The position numbers were made by a program, and so were the translations under genes. From Anticarsia gemmatalis (taxonomy: Eukaryota; Arthropoda; Insecta; Lepidoptera; Erebidae): a stretch of DNA of 64,000 bases. The stretch spans positions 6,015,001 through 6,079,000 of the forward strand of contig NC_134755.1 of NCBI RefSeq assembly GCF_050436995.1, in the 5' to 3' direction. Below, one piece after another: positions 55,901 to 64,000 of this stretch. The notes under the pieces were generated by a model. It was not told the DNA's origin, did not search any database, and saw only the letters and a program-made list of their open reading frames with translations. How positions within the stretch are numbered: position 1 is the stretch's first letter; each line of letters opens with the position of its first letter.

Positions 55901-57110
55901 TATTATTAAGCACTTGCAGTTAATTACTATAAACTCAATGCAGTCACGTTTACGTCATCTTGAAGATGGTTGCATCTTCTTATTTAGAAGACAATTTTCC
56001 TTAAATAAGTAATGCCTACCACAGAATAAACTAACAAGGAGGCTGCTTAGAGTGAATTAAATGTGCTGCGAAATGTTAAAAGTATTTAAAATCGTTTTAT
56101 GACAACATTTTTCACCGATACACGGGCTTGACTACCATAAAAGCATCGTGATTATGCGGCCGCTCCGCCTATGGCAGCTCGCTTGGACTCTAATTATCTA
56201 GGCGCTATGGAACTTGGATATACGAAGATGGTAACTAACTAATGCCGCTATCAAGTATCTTACTCTCTGCCAATAATAAAAACATTAAATTGCAAATGCT
56301 ACAAGCAATTTCAACTTCTTGCATAATCGAAGAATGCGCCTGGAAAGAAACTAGTAGGTTCCTATTTCTACTCCATGCACCGCACTGCACAATAACGATA
56401 TATTAGTAGAAAGTATCATATCATAGAATCTCGTACATAATGTTTCTCAATAATTAATTAATTAAAACGACAGCATGAAAAGGAAGTCAATAACATGAAG
56501 GTATAATTAACCGATAGACAGACAAGTCGTTAAAAGCCGGTGTTAAGGTAATTTTCCTACATTGTTTTTCTCTAATAAAAAGCATGTGCACAATATGAAA
56601 TTAAAATAACGACAAGTCCGCAACCATTTTTATGTTCATGTATGTAGGTTGGAGTGCCGTGCGCACAGCTTTGCGTCTTGGATATCTACATGTCCGGCTT
56701 TCGGCCTACGATTTGTGTAGCGAGGAAAACATTGCGTCACCCGACCGATGTGTGACCATTTTGTTCAAAACTTGACAGCTTGATCTTATCCAAGTGATGA
56801 CACAGAATTGCCTTTTTGGAATACGAAATATCAGAATCAGAAAGAAAAACATGTTTGATCCTCTGGCATTTTAATACAGACTTTTCAAGTTGCGGCGTAG
56901 AAAGTTAAAATCCAACAGGAATGTTCAATTATCTGATTTCAGTAAGGGATATACTTACGTTATTATTATAAAAATAAATTTACATAATACTGTAAATTTA
57001 AACAAAACATTAACAGTAGAAACGCCTTCTATTTTCATGAACAAACGTCAGATTTAATTTCATAATAAATTGGGCTTACTAGTTTATTTCGGAATCAAAA
57101 CCATCTAGAT
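52941..57110. other. intergenic region between two head-to-head genes
   Basis: About 4.2 kb of mostly AT-rich DNA separates how (leftward) from the channel gene (rightward). A GC-balanced 290-base block at 53528-53818 is open for 96 codons on the minus strand but resembles no protein I know. Shorter CG-containing spots lie near 56155-56215 and 56650-56760. I see no other coding exon here. Regulatory elements of either gene are likely in this stretch but not identifiable by eye. Confidence 0.6.
53528..53818 (-). other. GC-balanced intergenic block with 96-codon open frame
   Basis: The frame reads MFGGYFAFFSPAAPFFQITI... with balanced composition in an otherwise AT-rich intergenic region between how and the channel gene. 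I recognise no domain and see no flanking splice context. A transposon remnant is the most likely explanation. Confidence 0.2.
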
Positions 57111-57117
57111 GACTGAA

Positions 57118-57151
57118 TATTTATTTTGACAGTCACACGGATAAATCAGTG
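57118..57151 (+). promoter_or_regulatory. candidate core promoter of the channel gene
   Basis: A TATTTAT box-like sequence at 57118-57124 is followed by an arthropod-type TCAGT initiator at 57147-57151. The distance from the first T of the box to the initiator A (57149) is 31 bases, the usual spacing. Transcription from 57149 would give a 54-base leader before the ATG at 57203. This supports 57203 as the real start, but AT-rich DNA produces such pairs by chance and no transcript data are available. Confidence 0.4.
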
Positions 57152-57202
57152 CCCTCAAACAGATTAAAGTGTTTTATTAACAGTGGAATTAATAATATTG
57201 CT

Positions 57203-57206
57203 ATGT
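57203..57206 (+). CDS. channel exon 1: four-base coding start (ATG T)
   Basis: ATG plus one base is followed at once by a GTAAGT donor (57207-57212). The next exon begins CG AAA GAA after the acceptor CTATTTTTAG. T+CG makes Ser, so the protein begins MSKEETKDEEGWD. The intron is 87 bases. An in-frame stop (TAA 57143-57145) lies upstream. A less likely alternative is that this is the end of an internal exon starting after AACAG at 57183. Confidence 0.6.
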
Positions 57207-60200
57207 GTAAGTTTCTATATTTTATTTTGGTAACCTGGTAACAAAATGAATACTTTTGTAAATGTATTATTATAATTTATGTGCTATTTTTAGCGAAAGA
57301 AGAAACAAAAGATGAAGAGGGCTGGGATATTTACAGGTTCCGACGTAGAAAAGCAAGATACAACCAGTTCCTAAGTCCCTCATACGCATTCCCTGATCAA
57401 AAACTAGAATTAAATCTTGCACATCCGCGCGCAAGTGAACCCCATAAGACATACGCCATACTACAAGAAGGTCGTACCGAATTCAGTAACAGCAAACTGC
57501 GGGCTATTTTGCTGATATATTCTAATGTTGCTTGGAAAGTATTTGTACTGACAACCCTTTTTATCGCATACATAATGGACAGTTGCCTCTACGCATTTTG
57601 CCAACCACAAGAAAGAAAATTTTGGGCTATTGCAATTCTAATATGTTTTAATTTGATTTTCACCTGTGACGTCATCATAATGGTTGGTTTAAAATTTTTC
57701 AAAAAGTGGAGAAAAACTCTCAATTTAATGGAGCCTAATACATATTTGGTGATTTTGGATGTAATACTTGCTTTGCCGTTCGCATTTTTGTATTTGCTGA
57801 ACGACAACTTAGTATCGTTCAATTTCCATGCGGTAGTCCCGTTAGTGGCAACAATACGGGTGTACAGAATTTTACAATACTTCTATAATAAATCATCGCA
57901 AGCCGGCAGCAATCAATGGACAACGTTCTTATTCCAATATCTCATTCTGTTTCTACTGTCTGTTCATACTTTGACATGCGTCTGGTATCGGTTTGCAAAC
58001 AAAACTTTCGACATACAGAGAATTGAAGCATCTTGGTCGCTGTCCGCGAGTTTATTGCCTACGGAAGCTACGTTTGACTGGTATTATGTTTGCACTTATT
58101 GTTCAGTAATGTATCTCACGACCAATGCACTCGGAGACTTGTATCCAGTCACTACAATAGAGAGATTGACTGCCATAATTGCAATACTAGTAGGATTTCT
58201 GCTGACAACAGTGGTATTTGTGGGCTCCTTGACTTCACAGTTTATTACAATAACCACTAGACGTTCCAAGTATGTTAGACAATTGACGAAGATTCAAAAC
58301 CACCTCAGGCTAATTAATATGGACAAAGACACTACAACCCGTATCATCAGGTAAAGACGGTGCTTTTTTAATTAGAAATTTGTATTTCTGACAGAATATA
58401 ATTTAGTAACTAAATGTTCCTTTCAAAGGTATTATGAAGATCTTTGGTACCAAAAATCTGGAGTATTTAAGCCAAAATTGCTAGCTTTGTTGCCATATCC
58501 CTTGCAAATGGAGATCTGTTACGATTTGAATGCCGTTCCGCTGTATAGCTCCTTGATATTTAGGAAGCAACAGGAAGCATTCCTCAGGAGACTATCGTTG
58601 AATATGACTCATCAGTTTTACCTACCTGGAGATGTCGTGTACAGTCATAATCAGAACAAGACTATTATGGTACGGGTGCCAATTTACATAATTTTACTAA
58701 ATTTGTACCTCTTAGTGTATTCTTAAGGACCTAGATGACAGCTATAATTAGTATAATTTAAATTAATAAAGTCTGACGGCACACATTAGTTCGAAGGAAA
58801 AATGTTATGAATCAGATTATTGTAATTACATTAGTAATATAACTTAGATATTATAGTAAACTGTCATCTATAAATACCAGAAGCGAGTTTTTGTATTGCT
58901 TTATGATTAAATTAAATATTCCCCAGGTTTGCATTACTAATGGCGTTCTAGAGCTACTGTCAGACGAAGACGACGAAAGTCCCATGATTTCATTAGCAAA
59001 GGGTTCATGCTTCGGCGAAATTTCTCTAGTCTACAACATACCTGGTAAATGTTCAACATGACTACTTCTAATACTAATACTTACGTGAAACTCTTGGCCG
59101 CTATGCACTACATTGCAATATGATTATGATACTTACAGCTCGTTGCACGGTAAAAGCAGCAACGTACGTCGAATGTCAAGTCTTAGAAAAAACCAAATTC
59201 ATAAAACTCATGGTTACTTACCCCGATCTTGTTAATGATATAACTAAAGAAATAAATGAGCGCATCGAAAGAGCTAAAGAAAGGAAAAAGATGCAAGCGG
59301 AATATACAGAATTTTCATTGAACGTATACGCTTCTAAAGACCAAAAGAAGAGCAGCATCAAATGCTTGAAAGACAAGTTGAGATTTCTTCAAGGTAATTT
59401 TAAATCAATATATACTTCTAAATATAGGTCAGGAAACAAACGGAACAGAAGTACCTATTGTACTCACAAATTCTCTGCACCCATATTCAATACAACTATA
59501 GTTGCTATGTCTTAAAACAATGGCCGGGGATTATCTATGTCCGAATATGACGCACCTTATTTTGATAGATCAACAATAACACTCGCTGATTAGACTCATT
59601 TCTATTCTCATAGTCCAAGAATCGCACTCGTGCCATCTGCATTGAATATAAACGATGGGTCTGATAATTAAATAGTATACATTTTTTATCACATTTGTCT
59701 TTCCTCAGGTAAAACTAAAGTCGATACATTGACAAAAGACGACCACCTGGATGAAAACTGCTTGGATTTGTATATTTTATCCGAACATGTTAAGAAGAAA
59801 ACTGCGTTATTTACTTGCCTAAAGTCCAGTTTCCCTTGGATATTGGAATCGGACTGTCTTCTAGTAAAATACTGGGAACTATACATGCTGGGCATCGTAT
59901 GCTACATTTGCGTGGCTTATCCATACTACATAGGTCTTTTAAGATCCTTCCCAGATGAAGCATCTTTTTACGCTCAAATAGTTATTGCAGTTTCGCTAGT
60001 GCTAAACATTTTTATGACGTCGATAACAGCAGTGAAAACTAAGAAGAAATACATAACTGAATTCAAAAGCATTCTGAACTATAGAATGAATACGCTTGGC
60101 TTTTACCTCGACTTGATTGCAATAATACCTTTCGAATACATTGTGACGATACATAAAACTGTGAATTATAGTATAAATTCTAGAGATCACTTGTTCTATA

Positions 60201-63168
60201 TGTGCAAAGGCATAAAACTATGTTTAGTGTGGAGAGTATCGAGTTTCTTTGAAAGCTTAGAGAGAAAATTGATGTTCAATTCGATACTTGTTAAGGTAGC
60301 TTACTGCTTTTAATGACTATCTTGTAATTAACTGCAATTATAGTTCACTTGGATTGAACTATGCTTTTAAAATTCTAGGTAGTGAAGTATTGCGTGTACA
60401 TATGTCTGCTATGCTATTGGTGCGGCATTATACTGTACATGGAGTCTTGTTTCATAACTCGATGCTCTACAAATTCGTGGTTCAACAACGCGTTAACTTG
60501 GGAGCAACTGAAAAAAGGACGCGAAAGCACTAAGTAAATAAGATCTGTTTATTATTTCGAGTTATTTATTTGATTCCAAGCGTGTACTTAAGCTTCTATT
60601 CAGTGATGCGTGTAGGCGATCTCCTTGCGTGGTATCGGCGAAATCGAGCTTTCACAATTTCTTCACTTTGCCTTTTCTATACCATTGCGTAAGTCTTTAT
60701 TTTTCATATAAATAAAACATTAAAGACGCGCTTCTACTTTGCATGAAAGTACGCAACATATAATTTTGGATCGCTAGATTATGATTCATTTAGCATTCAT
60801 ACTCCATTAAAGTTTTCCAGTGAATGATTTATTTTTATTATGACTCATTTTAAAGACAGATATAATTACAAATTCAGATGACCTCCGTCTGTGGCCGTTT
60901 CAGGGTGGCATTTAAAATTTTAGAGCTAACACAGACATGTTATGTACTTATAACCGTTTATTTTATTATGATTAGCATTATTCTTTTAGTTCCCGTGTTG
61001 GATAGCTTTTTTTTTTAACTACATTTTTAAAGCTATAAGTAACGACATTGTTTAAACAGTTAGGAAAATCATTGAGGCGGTTAACAGAATCTAGCTACAT
61101 TTCACCCAGATACTTGGCAGTTACCAGTCAATTTACAGGATTACTTGATTCTCGGAACCTTAAATACACCGCAATTTTGCGTTTTTTTTTTCAGGACAGA
61201 ATATCCTTTAGTAACATCTGTGTACTTCGCCACGACTATTCTCCTTTCCGTCGGCTACGGAGACTTCACTCCAGGAGACACATTCGACATGGCATTCGTA
61301 GCGTTTCTCAGTCTATACGGCGTTCTACTCACCGGGTATTGTATCTCTGAGTTCTCCGCCGTCGTCACTCACTGGTCAAGGTAACTGCCCACATGTTATT
61401 GTAACATTGCAGCACAACATGTCGCAAAAACATCATTTGAAGTTTTCAATTAACGCAACCTTGAGCTATATTAATGCTATAAGACAGCGGATAATCACTG
61501 ATTTCCCCTTCAATATCATTTGTAAACATAATTATTTAATGACCGTCACATTACTATAATACAATCTAGATAATCATGTCAGAACTCTAATTATAATTTT
61601 GAATCTGCAGAACTAAAACGGCGTTTGTAGAAGTGATCATGACGATAGACAAATTCATGAAAGAAAACAATATGCATCCAGCTATCAAATCGCGAATAAT
61701 GGCTTTCTACGAACTGCAATGGCAGTATAACTCGGTAATATACTTATATGAAATTTAATAATATGTGACTACGTTACCTTTTTAGAGATCCCAGTTACCT
61801 GTAAAGATTTGTGAAGTTATGTTTTCAAACTACTCAATGTAGCTAAATTTAGCCACGGAGCAATTCAAATACCAGCTAAGCTAAAGTCAAAAGCAAAAAA
61901 ATTGTCCAAATCGATATTAGGTGCATCAGAAAACTATTCCAAAACTCCACATAACATAAACCTCTAGCAAAAGAATACATGAACCAAAATAAGTAATGAT
62001 AAAAACACATTTTCAGGGAGTCGAAGTAACAGATGACAACTGGCTGGAAAAAACAGTGGTACCGTCTGAACTCCGCAAGAAAGTATTACACCAAGCCCGA
62101 TTCAAGGCTCTCACATCCATCAAGTTTTTCCAAGTCAAAAACAAAGCTTACATCCAAACACTCACGGAGAGTAAGTACGAGAAATTAACGATAAAATCCA
62201 CATTTTATAGACTTTTAAACAACAAGTTAATTAAAGGTTTCCTTCTTAGAAATATAAAACAAATTAAACTTCCTCCTATCGTTAAAGATAGGTACCAAGT
62301 TAAAAAGCAGTATATAATTGACACCAATCAGCTTTAAAACGCCCGATAGAAACTACTTCTAACCCGTGTGTCACTCGCTTCCCGGTCAAATACTTATCCC
62401 ATTGATTAAGTGTTTAATACAGAACGCCGACAAATTGGCCTATAAGTAAGTAAGACAACGGTTCAAGCGGTCAAACTAAGAACTAGCGTGTTTAATAAAG
62501 ACCATTTAATTGGTCAACCGTTGCAATTTATGCTTCCCTTTGTTTTATTAGCTTGGATAGGCTTAGCACAAATAAATCTCCTATTTTATTCATTTAATGT
62601 GTAATTTCTGACGTCGTGATTGTGTTTAGAAATCTGCTTCGTATCCGTTATGAACTTTCAGTTATTGAATTTAGTTATATAAGTTTGGATGTATGGATAT
62701 TTGTAGATATAGATATTTCTTACACGAAAACTAGTAAATGGATTTTGTTGCCACTTGGTTAACAGCCTGTTTATTACCTGGTTTAATACATAGGCTTTTT
62801 ATCCCAAGAAATCTTTTTACGCAGACAAAGCTGGCTACAACTGGTTGGACTATATGATTTATTTAGTAGTCGCATTTTTTTTAATTCATTTAATTTTCTT
62901 TTCCACGTAAAAGTATGTCTTACAGAATTCTAATGCTTTTACAGCGGCTACAGATATAATCCTCCCACCCGGAGAGATAGTATTCTACGGAGGCACAGTG
63001 TCAAGAGAACTTTACATAATAGAAAGTGGTTACTGCTTAGTGACGACTAAAGCTATGAGAGAAAACAACAAGGAAAGAGTCATCGGTCCTGGCAACCATT
63101 TGGGATTGCTGGTCCTTCTGTATGGAGTACCATCGGTCTCTACTGTGATTACGTTGACACATTGTAAG
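57203..63168 (+). CDS. tandem-repeat cyclic-nucleotide-gated K+ channel (CNGK/tetraKCNG-like), first two repeats, 3' end off window
   Basis: Eleven exons join without a frame break: 57203-57206, 57294-58350, 58429-58669, 58927-59044, 59139-59393, 59709-60295, 60379-60533, 61195-61380, 61611-61734, 62017-62170, 62945-63168. The total is 3,105 bases or 1,035 codons. The protein has two full repeats. Repeat I (residues ~1-558) has S1-S6, pore NALGDLYP, the C-linker YYEDLW and a CNBD with FGEISLVYN. Repeat II (~559-1035) has S1-S6, pore SVGYGDFTP, the C-linker FYELQWQYNS and a CNBD. It is a membrane channel of the CNG/HCN superfamily. Two such repeats in one chain is the signature of CNGK channels, which have four repeats, form the pore from one polypeptide and were described in sea urchin sperm. 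The last exon ends in phase 0 at a GTAAGG donor, so more exons follow beyond base 64000. Alternatives are a two-repeat relative or a fusion of two ordinary channel genes; the continuous splice phases argue against the latter. The superfamily is very sure, the CNGK subfamily fairly sure. Confidence 0.9.
57294..58350 (+). CDS. channel exon 2: repeat I N-terminus, S1-S6 and pore
   Basis: This is the largest exon. A charged N-terminal stretch (~residues 2-75) precedes S1 (KVFVLTTLFIAYIMD), S2 (WAIAILICFNLIFTCDV), S3 (TYLVILDVILALPFAFLYLL), a weak S4 (VATIRVYRILQYF), S5 (YLILFLLSVHTLTCVWY), the pore (VMYLTTNALGDLYPVTT) and S6 (LTAIIAILVGFLLTTVVFVG). It then begins the C-linker. The upstream GTG-led extension MLFLA belongs to the intron. 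The donor is ATCAG|GTAAAG. The pore has lost the canonical GYG. Confidence 0.92.
58429..58669 (+). CDS. channel exon 3: repeat I C-linker and start of CNBD
   Basis: Acceptor TTTCAAAG; the split codon gives Arg, then YYEDLWYQKSGVF, the typical CNG/HCN C-linker A' helix motif. It ends FYLPGDVVYSHNQNKTIM, the first CNBD strands (the PGD turn is conserved). The donor is ATG|GTACGG, in phase 0. Reading on past the donor reaches a stop at 58724 and is intronic. Confidence 0.9.
58927..59044 (+). CDS. channel exon 4: repeat I CNBD core
   Basis: Acceptor ATTCCCCAG and donor CCTG|GTAAAT. The exon encodes VCITNGVLELLSD, then GSCFGEISLVYNIP. This is the beta-roll and phosphate-binding cassette, with the conserved FGE retained. 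The exon is only 39 codons plus one base, but it joins in phase on both sides. Confidence 0.9.
59139..59393 (+). CDS. channel exon 5: repeat I CNBD end and inter-repeat linker
   Basis: Acceptor GATACTTACAG. After the junction the protein reads ARCTVKAATYVECQVLEKTKF, with the end of the cassette and the C-helix (FIKLMVTYPDLVNDI). A long basic helix follows (KEINERIERAKERKKM) leading into the linker to repeat II. Aligned to V-[KR]-A-x-T-Y of HCN-type domains, the usual phosphate-binding Arg position is occupied by Ala and an Arg sits one position later. The donor is CAAG|GTAATT, phase 1. Confidence 0.9.
59709..60295 (+). CDS. channel exon 6: repeat II N-linker and S1-S4
   Basis: Acceptor TTTCCTCAG gives Gly at the junction. 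The exon encodes the linker (KTKVDTLTKDDHLDENC...), S1 (YWELYMLGIVCYICVAYPYY), S2 (IVIAVSLVLNIFMTSITAV), S3 (LGFYLDLIAIIPFEYIVTI) and S4 (YMCKGIKLCLVWRVSSFF). S3 keeps the YLDLIAIIPFE-type motif of CNG/HCN channels. S4 has only three positive residues with irregular spacing. The donor is AAG|GTAGCT, phase 0. Confidence 0.92.
60379..60533 (+). CDS. channel exon 7: repeat II S5 and turret
   Basis: Acceptor AAATTCTAG. Encodes VVKYCVYICLLCYWCGIILY (S5), then a cysteine-containing turret (CFITRCSTNSWFNNALTWEQL). The turret carries the usual extracellular W..A..W pattern before the pore helix. The donor is CTAA|GTAAAT, phase 2, and AA+G across the junction gives Lys. It is too short to show as a long open frame and was found by joining phases. 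Confidence 0.85.
61195..61380 (+). CDS. channel exon 8: repeat II pore and S6
   Basis: Acceptor CGTTTTTTTTTTCAG, the strongest polypyrimidine tract in the gene. Encodes TEYPLVTSVYFATTILLSV, then GYGDFTPGD (K+-selectivity filter) and S6 (FVAFLSLYGVLLTGYCISEF). The donor is TCAAG|GTAACT, phase 2. An overlapping 100-codon open frame in another phase is a shadow. Confidence 0.93.
61611..61734 (+). CDS. channel exon 9: repeat II C-linker, first part
   Basis: Acceptor GAATCTGCAG, donor TCG|GTAATA. It encodes RTKTAFVEVIMTIDKFMKEN, then NMHPAIKSRIMAFYELQWQY. The motif FYELQW matches the C-linker A' helix (Y-Y-x-Y-x-W in relatives). 41 codons, phase-consistent on both sides. Confidence 0.88.
62017..62170 (+). 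CDS. channel exon 10: repeat II C-linker, second part
   Basis: Acceptor CATTTTCAG, donor GAGA|GTAAGT. Encodes GVEVTDDNWLEKTVVPSELR, then KKVLHQARFKALTSIKFFQ. This corresponds to the C-linker B'-D' helices (…LP..LR..V…) and the entry to the CNBD. The frame open beyond the donor to 62337 is intronic. Confidence 0.88.
62945..63168 (+). CDS. channel exon 11: repeat II CNBD
   Basis: Acceptor GCTTTTACAG, donor TGTAAG|GTAAGG. It encodes DIILPPGEIVFYGGTVSREL, YIIESGYCLVTT, then GPGNHLGLLVLLYGVPS and TVITLTHCK. The PPGE turn and the Y-I-I-x-x-G strand are typical of CNBDs. The cassette reads LGLL where FGE(I/L) is expected and has no Arg in its tip, so ligand binding is doubtful. The C-helix of this domain must lie in the next exon, outside the window. 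Confidence 0.9.
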
Positions 63169-64000
63169 GTAAGGCATGTGAGATTAGTTTCAGCATAGCA
63201 ATTACTATATTTAGTCAGCTCACTACTAGGCAGTGGGATCTAAAGGGAAGGGATCTAAGGGCAAGGACAGGTTTTTAATACGTTTCATATCGTTTTATTA
63301 AGTACAAAAATACATGTATTTAAGAGGTGGTCTGAATTGTGCCGTTAGTATGTTTTATATTAAAACATACTAACGGCCGCTATCCATGAATAGGTTTGCT
63401 TATCTTCAGTTGAATTTACAGAGATTTCCGCATAACATGTGTCATATTCATATCGGCAAAAACTACCGTTTAGTTTGCCTTGTTTGTCTCTAGTTTTTTG
63501 GTTCTACGGTTCTAAGCAGGAAGACATTATTTATTTACTAACAAAGTATACATAGTAAAATGTATACTTTTGCAGGATTTATTGTATTGACAGTTAAGTT
63601 TCTTATATGCGACTAGACTATAAAGATTGAAGAAGTATATAATTAATGTTCCTGAATTACCTTATACAACTCGTACGGAATAATAAATAGAGCCAGGCCA
63701 TATCAGAATGGAAATAAAGGAAGTTCCAGTTGATTAATATCTATAAAACTCAAATCAAATTAAAAGTATAAATTGTCTGCCTACACAATGTGGCTGATTC
63801 GTTTCTATTGAATACAAGTCGGTAGATGTAGAGTTAATAACGAATCGTAATCTGAATAACATTATGTTACGTAAAACATGTGAAACGCAATGACTAATAC
63901 CTTGAGTATAATACGCGTCAACTTAAGTACATAGAACGATTCATATATAGATATGTTGTTTGTCAGAATGGTAATACAAGAGCCAGTTAAATTATTTCAT
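63169..64000 (+). other. channel intron 11 (5' part)
   Basis: The interval follows the GTAAGG donor. I looked for an exon continuing the repeat II CNBD (C-helix, then repeat III) and found none with a matching phase and recognisable sequence. The only notable structure is a 17-bp perfect inverted repeat at 63341-63377. Confidence 0.65.
63341..63377. repeat. 17-bp perfect inverted repeat
   Basis: GCCGTTAGTATGTTTTA (63341-63357) and its exact complement (63361-63377) are separated by three bases. It lies in the last visible intron of the channel gene. No function can be assigned. Confidence 0.75.

Noticed and set aside
57281..57293. GTG-led extension MLFLA at the front of the large channel exon
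   Set aside because: It reads through a CTATTTTTAG acceptor. The ATG+T exon at 57203 with a GTAAGT donor gives a better, phase-correct start.
61048..61350. 100-codon open frame over the channel pore exon
   Set aside because: It is in the wrong phase. The GYGD-containing frame from 61195 is the coding one and joins neighbours in phase.
62171..62337. Open continuation of channel exon 10
   Set aside because: A GTAAGT donor at 62171 and the phase match to exon 11 show it is intron. The peptide after the donor has no CNBD features.
63417..63600. Acceptor-like AGs (TTTACAG, CTCTAG, TTTGCAG) after the last channel exon
   Set aside because: None opens a frame that continues a CNBD C-helix. The one after TTTGCAG stops after four codons.

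Overview
This is an AT-rich animal genomic window with long introns, short exons and GT-AG splice sites. It contains the ends of two divergently arranged genes. Several features suggest an insect, most likely a moth or butterfly: a held-out-wings gene very close to the insect protein, a TCAGT-type initiator, and small repeats whose motifs I recall from lepidopteran genomes. There is no bacterial gene organisation, no tRNA or rRNA that I can see, and no CRISPR. Most open frames above 60 codons look like chance.

Minus strand, about 1-52,552: the 5' part of held out wings (how), a Quaking/STAR-family RNA-binding protein. Two coding exons are visible. Exon 1 (52426-52552) starts the protein and carries most of the QUA1 dimerisation region. 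Exon 2 (14949-15082) finishes QUA1 and enters the KH domain. They are separated by one intron of 37,343 bases. The remaining exons (most of KH, QUA2, the tail) are not in the 14.9 kb to the left, so they lie beyond base 1. Intron 1 holds a textbook non-autonomous hAT element with an 8-bp target duplication (45661-46349), a 27-bp perfect hairpin (34450-34505), several GC-rich islands, a few unexplained open frames, and a TATA-led, phase-compatible candidate alternative first exon for how (31100-31250).

Intergenic, about 52.9-57.15 kb: how and the next gene are head to head. I see no convincing gene between them.

Plus strand, 57,203 to beyond the window end: a cyclic-nucleotide-gated-type channel gene, reconstructed here from 11 exons (3,105 coding bases, 1,035 codons, every splice phase consistent). 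It encodes two complete channel repeats in one polypeptide, each with S1-S6, pore, C-linker and a cyclic-nucleotide-binding domain (CNBD), and it runs off the right edge. This is the architecture of the tandem CNGK (tetraKCNG) potassium channels known from sea urchin sperm and other animals, so two more repeats are expected to the right. Repeat II has a K+-type GYGD filter. Repeat I has a degenerate filter (NALGD), both S4 segments are poor in positive charge, and both CNBDs lack key ligand residues. This is the most interesting system in the window.
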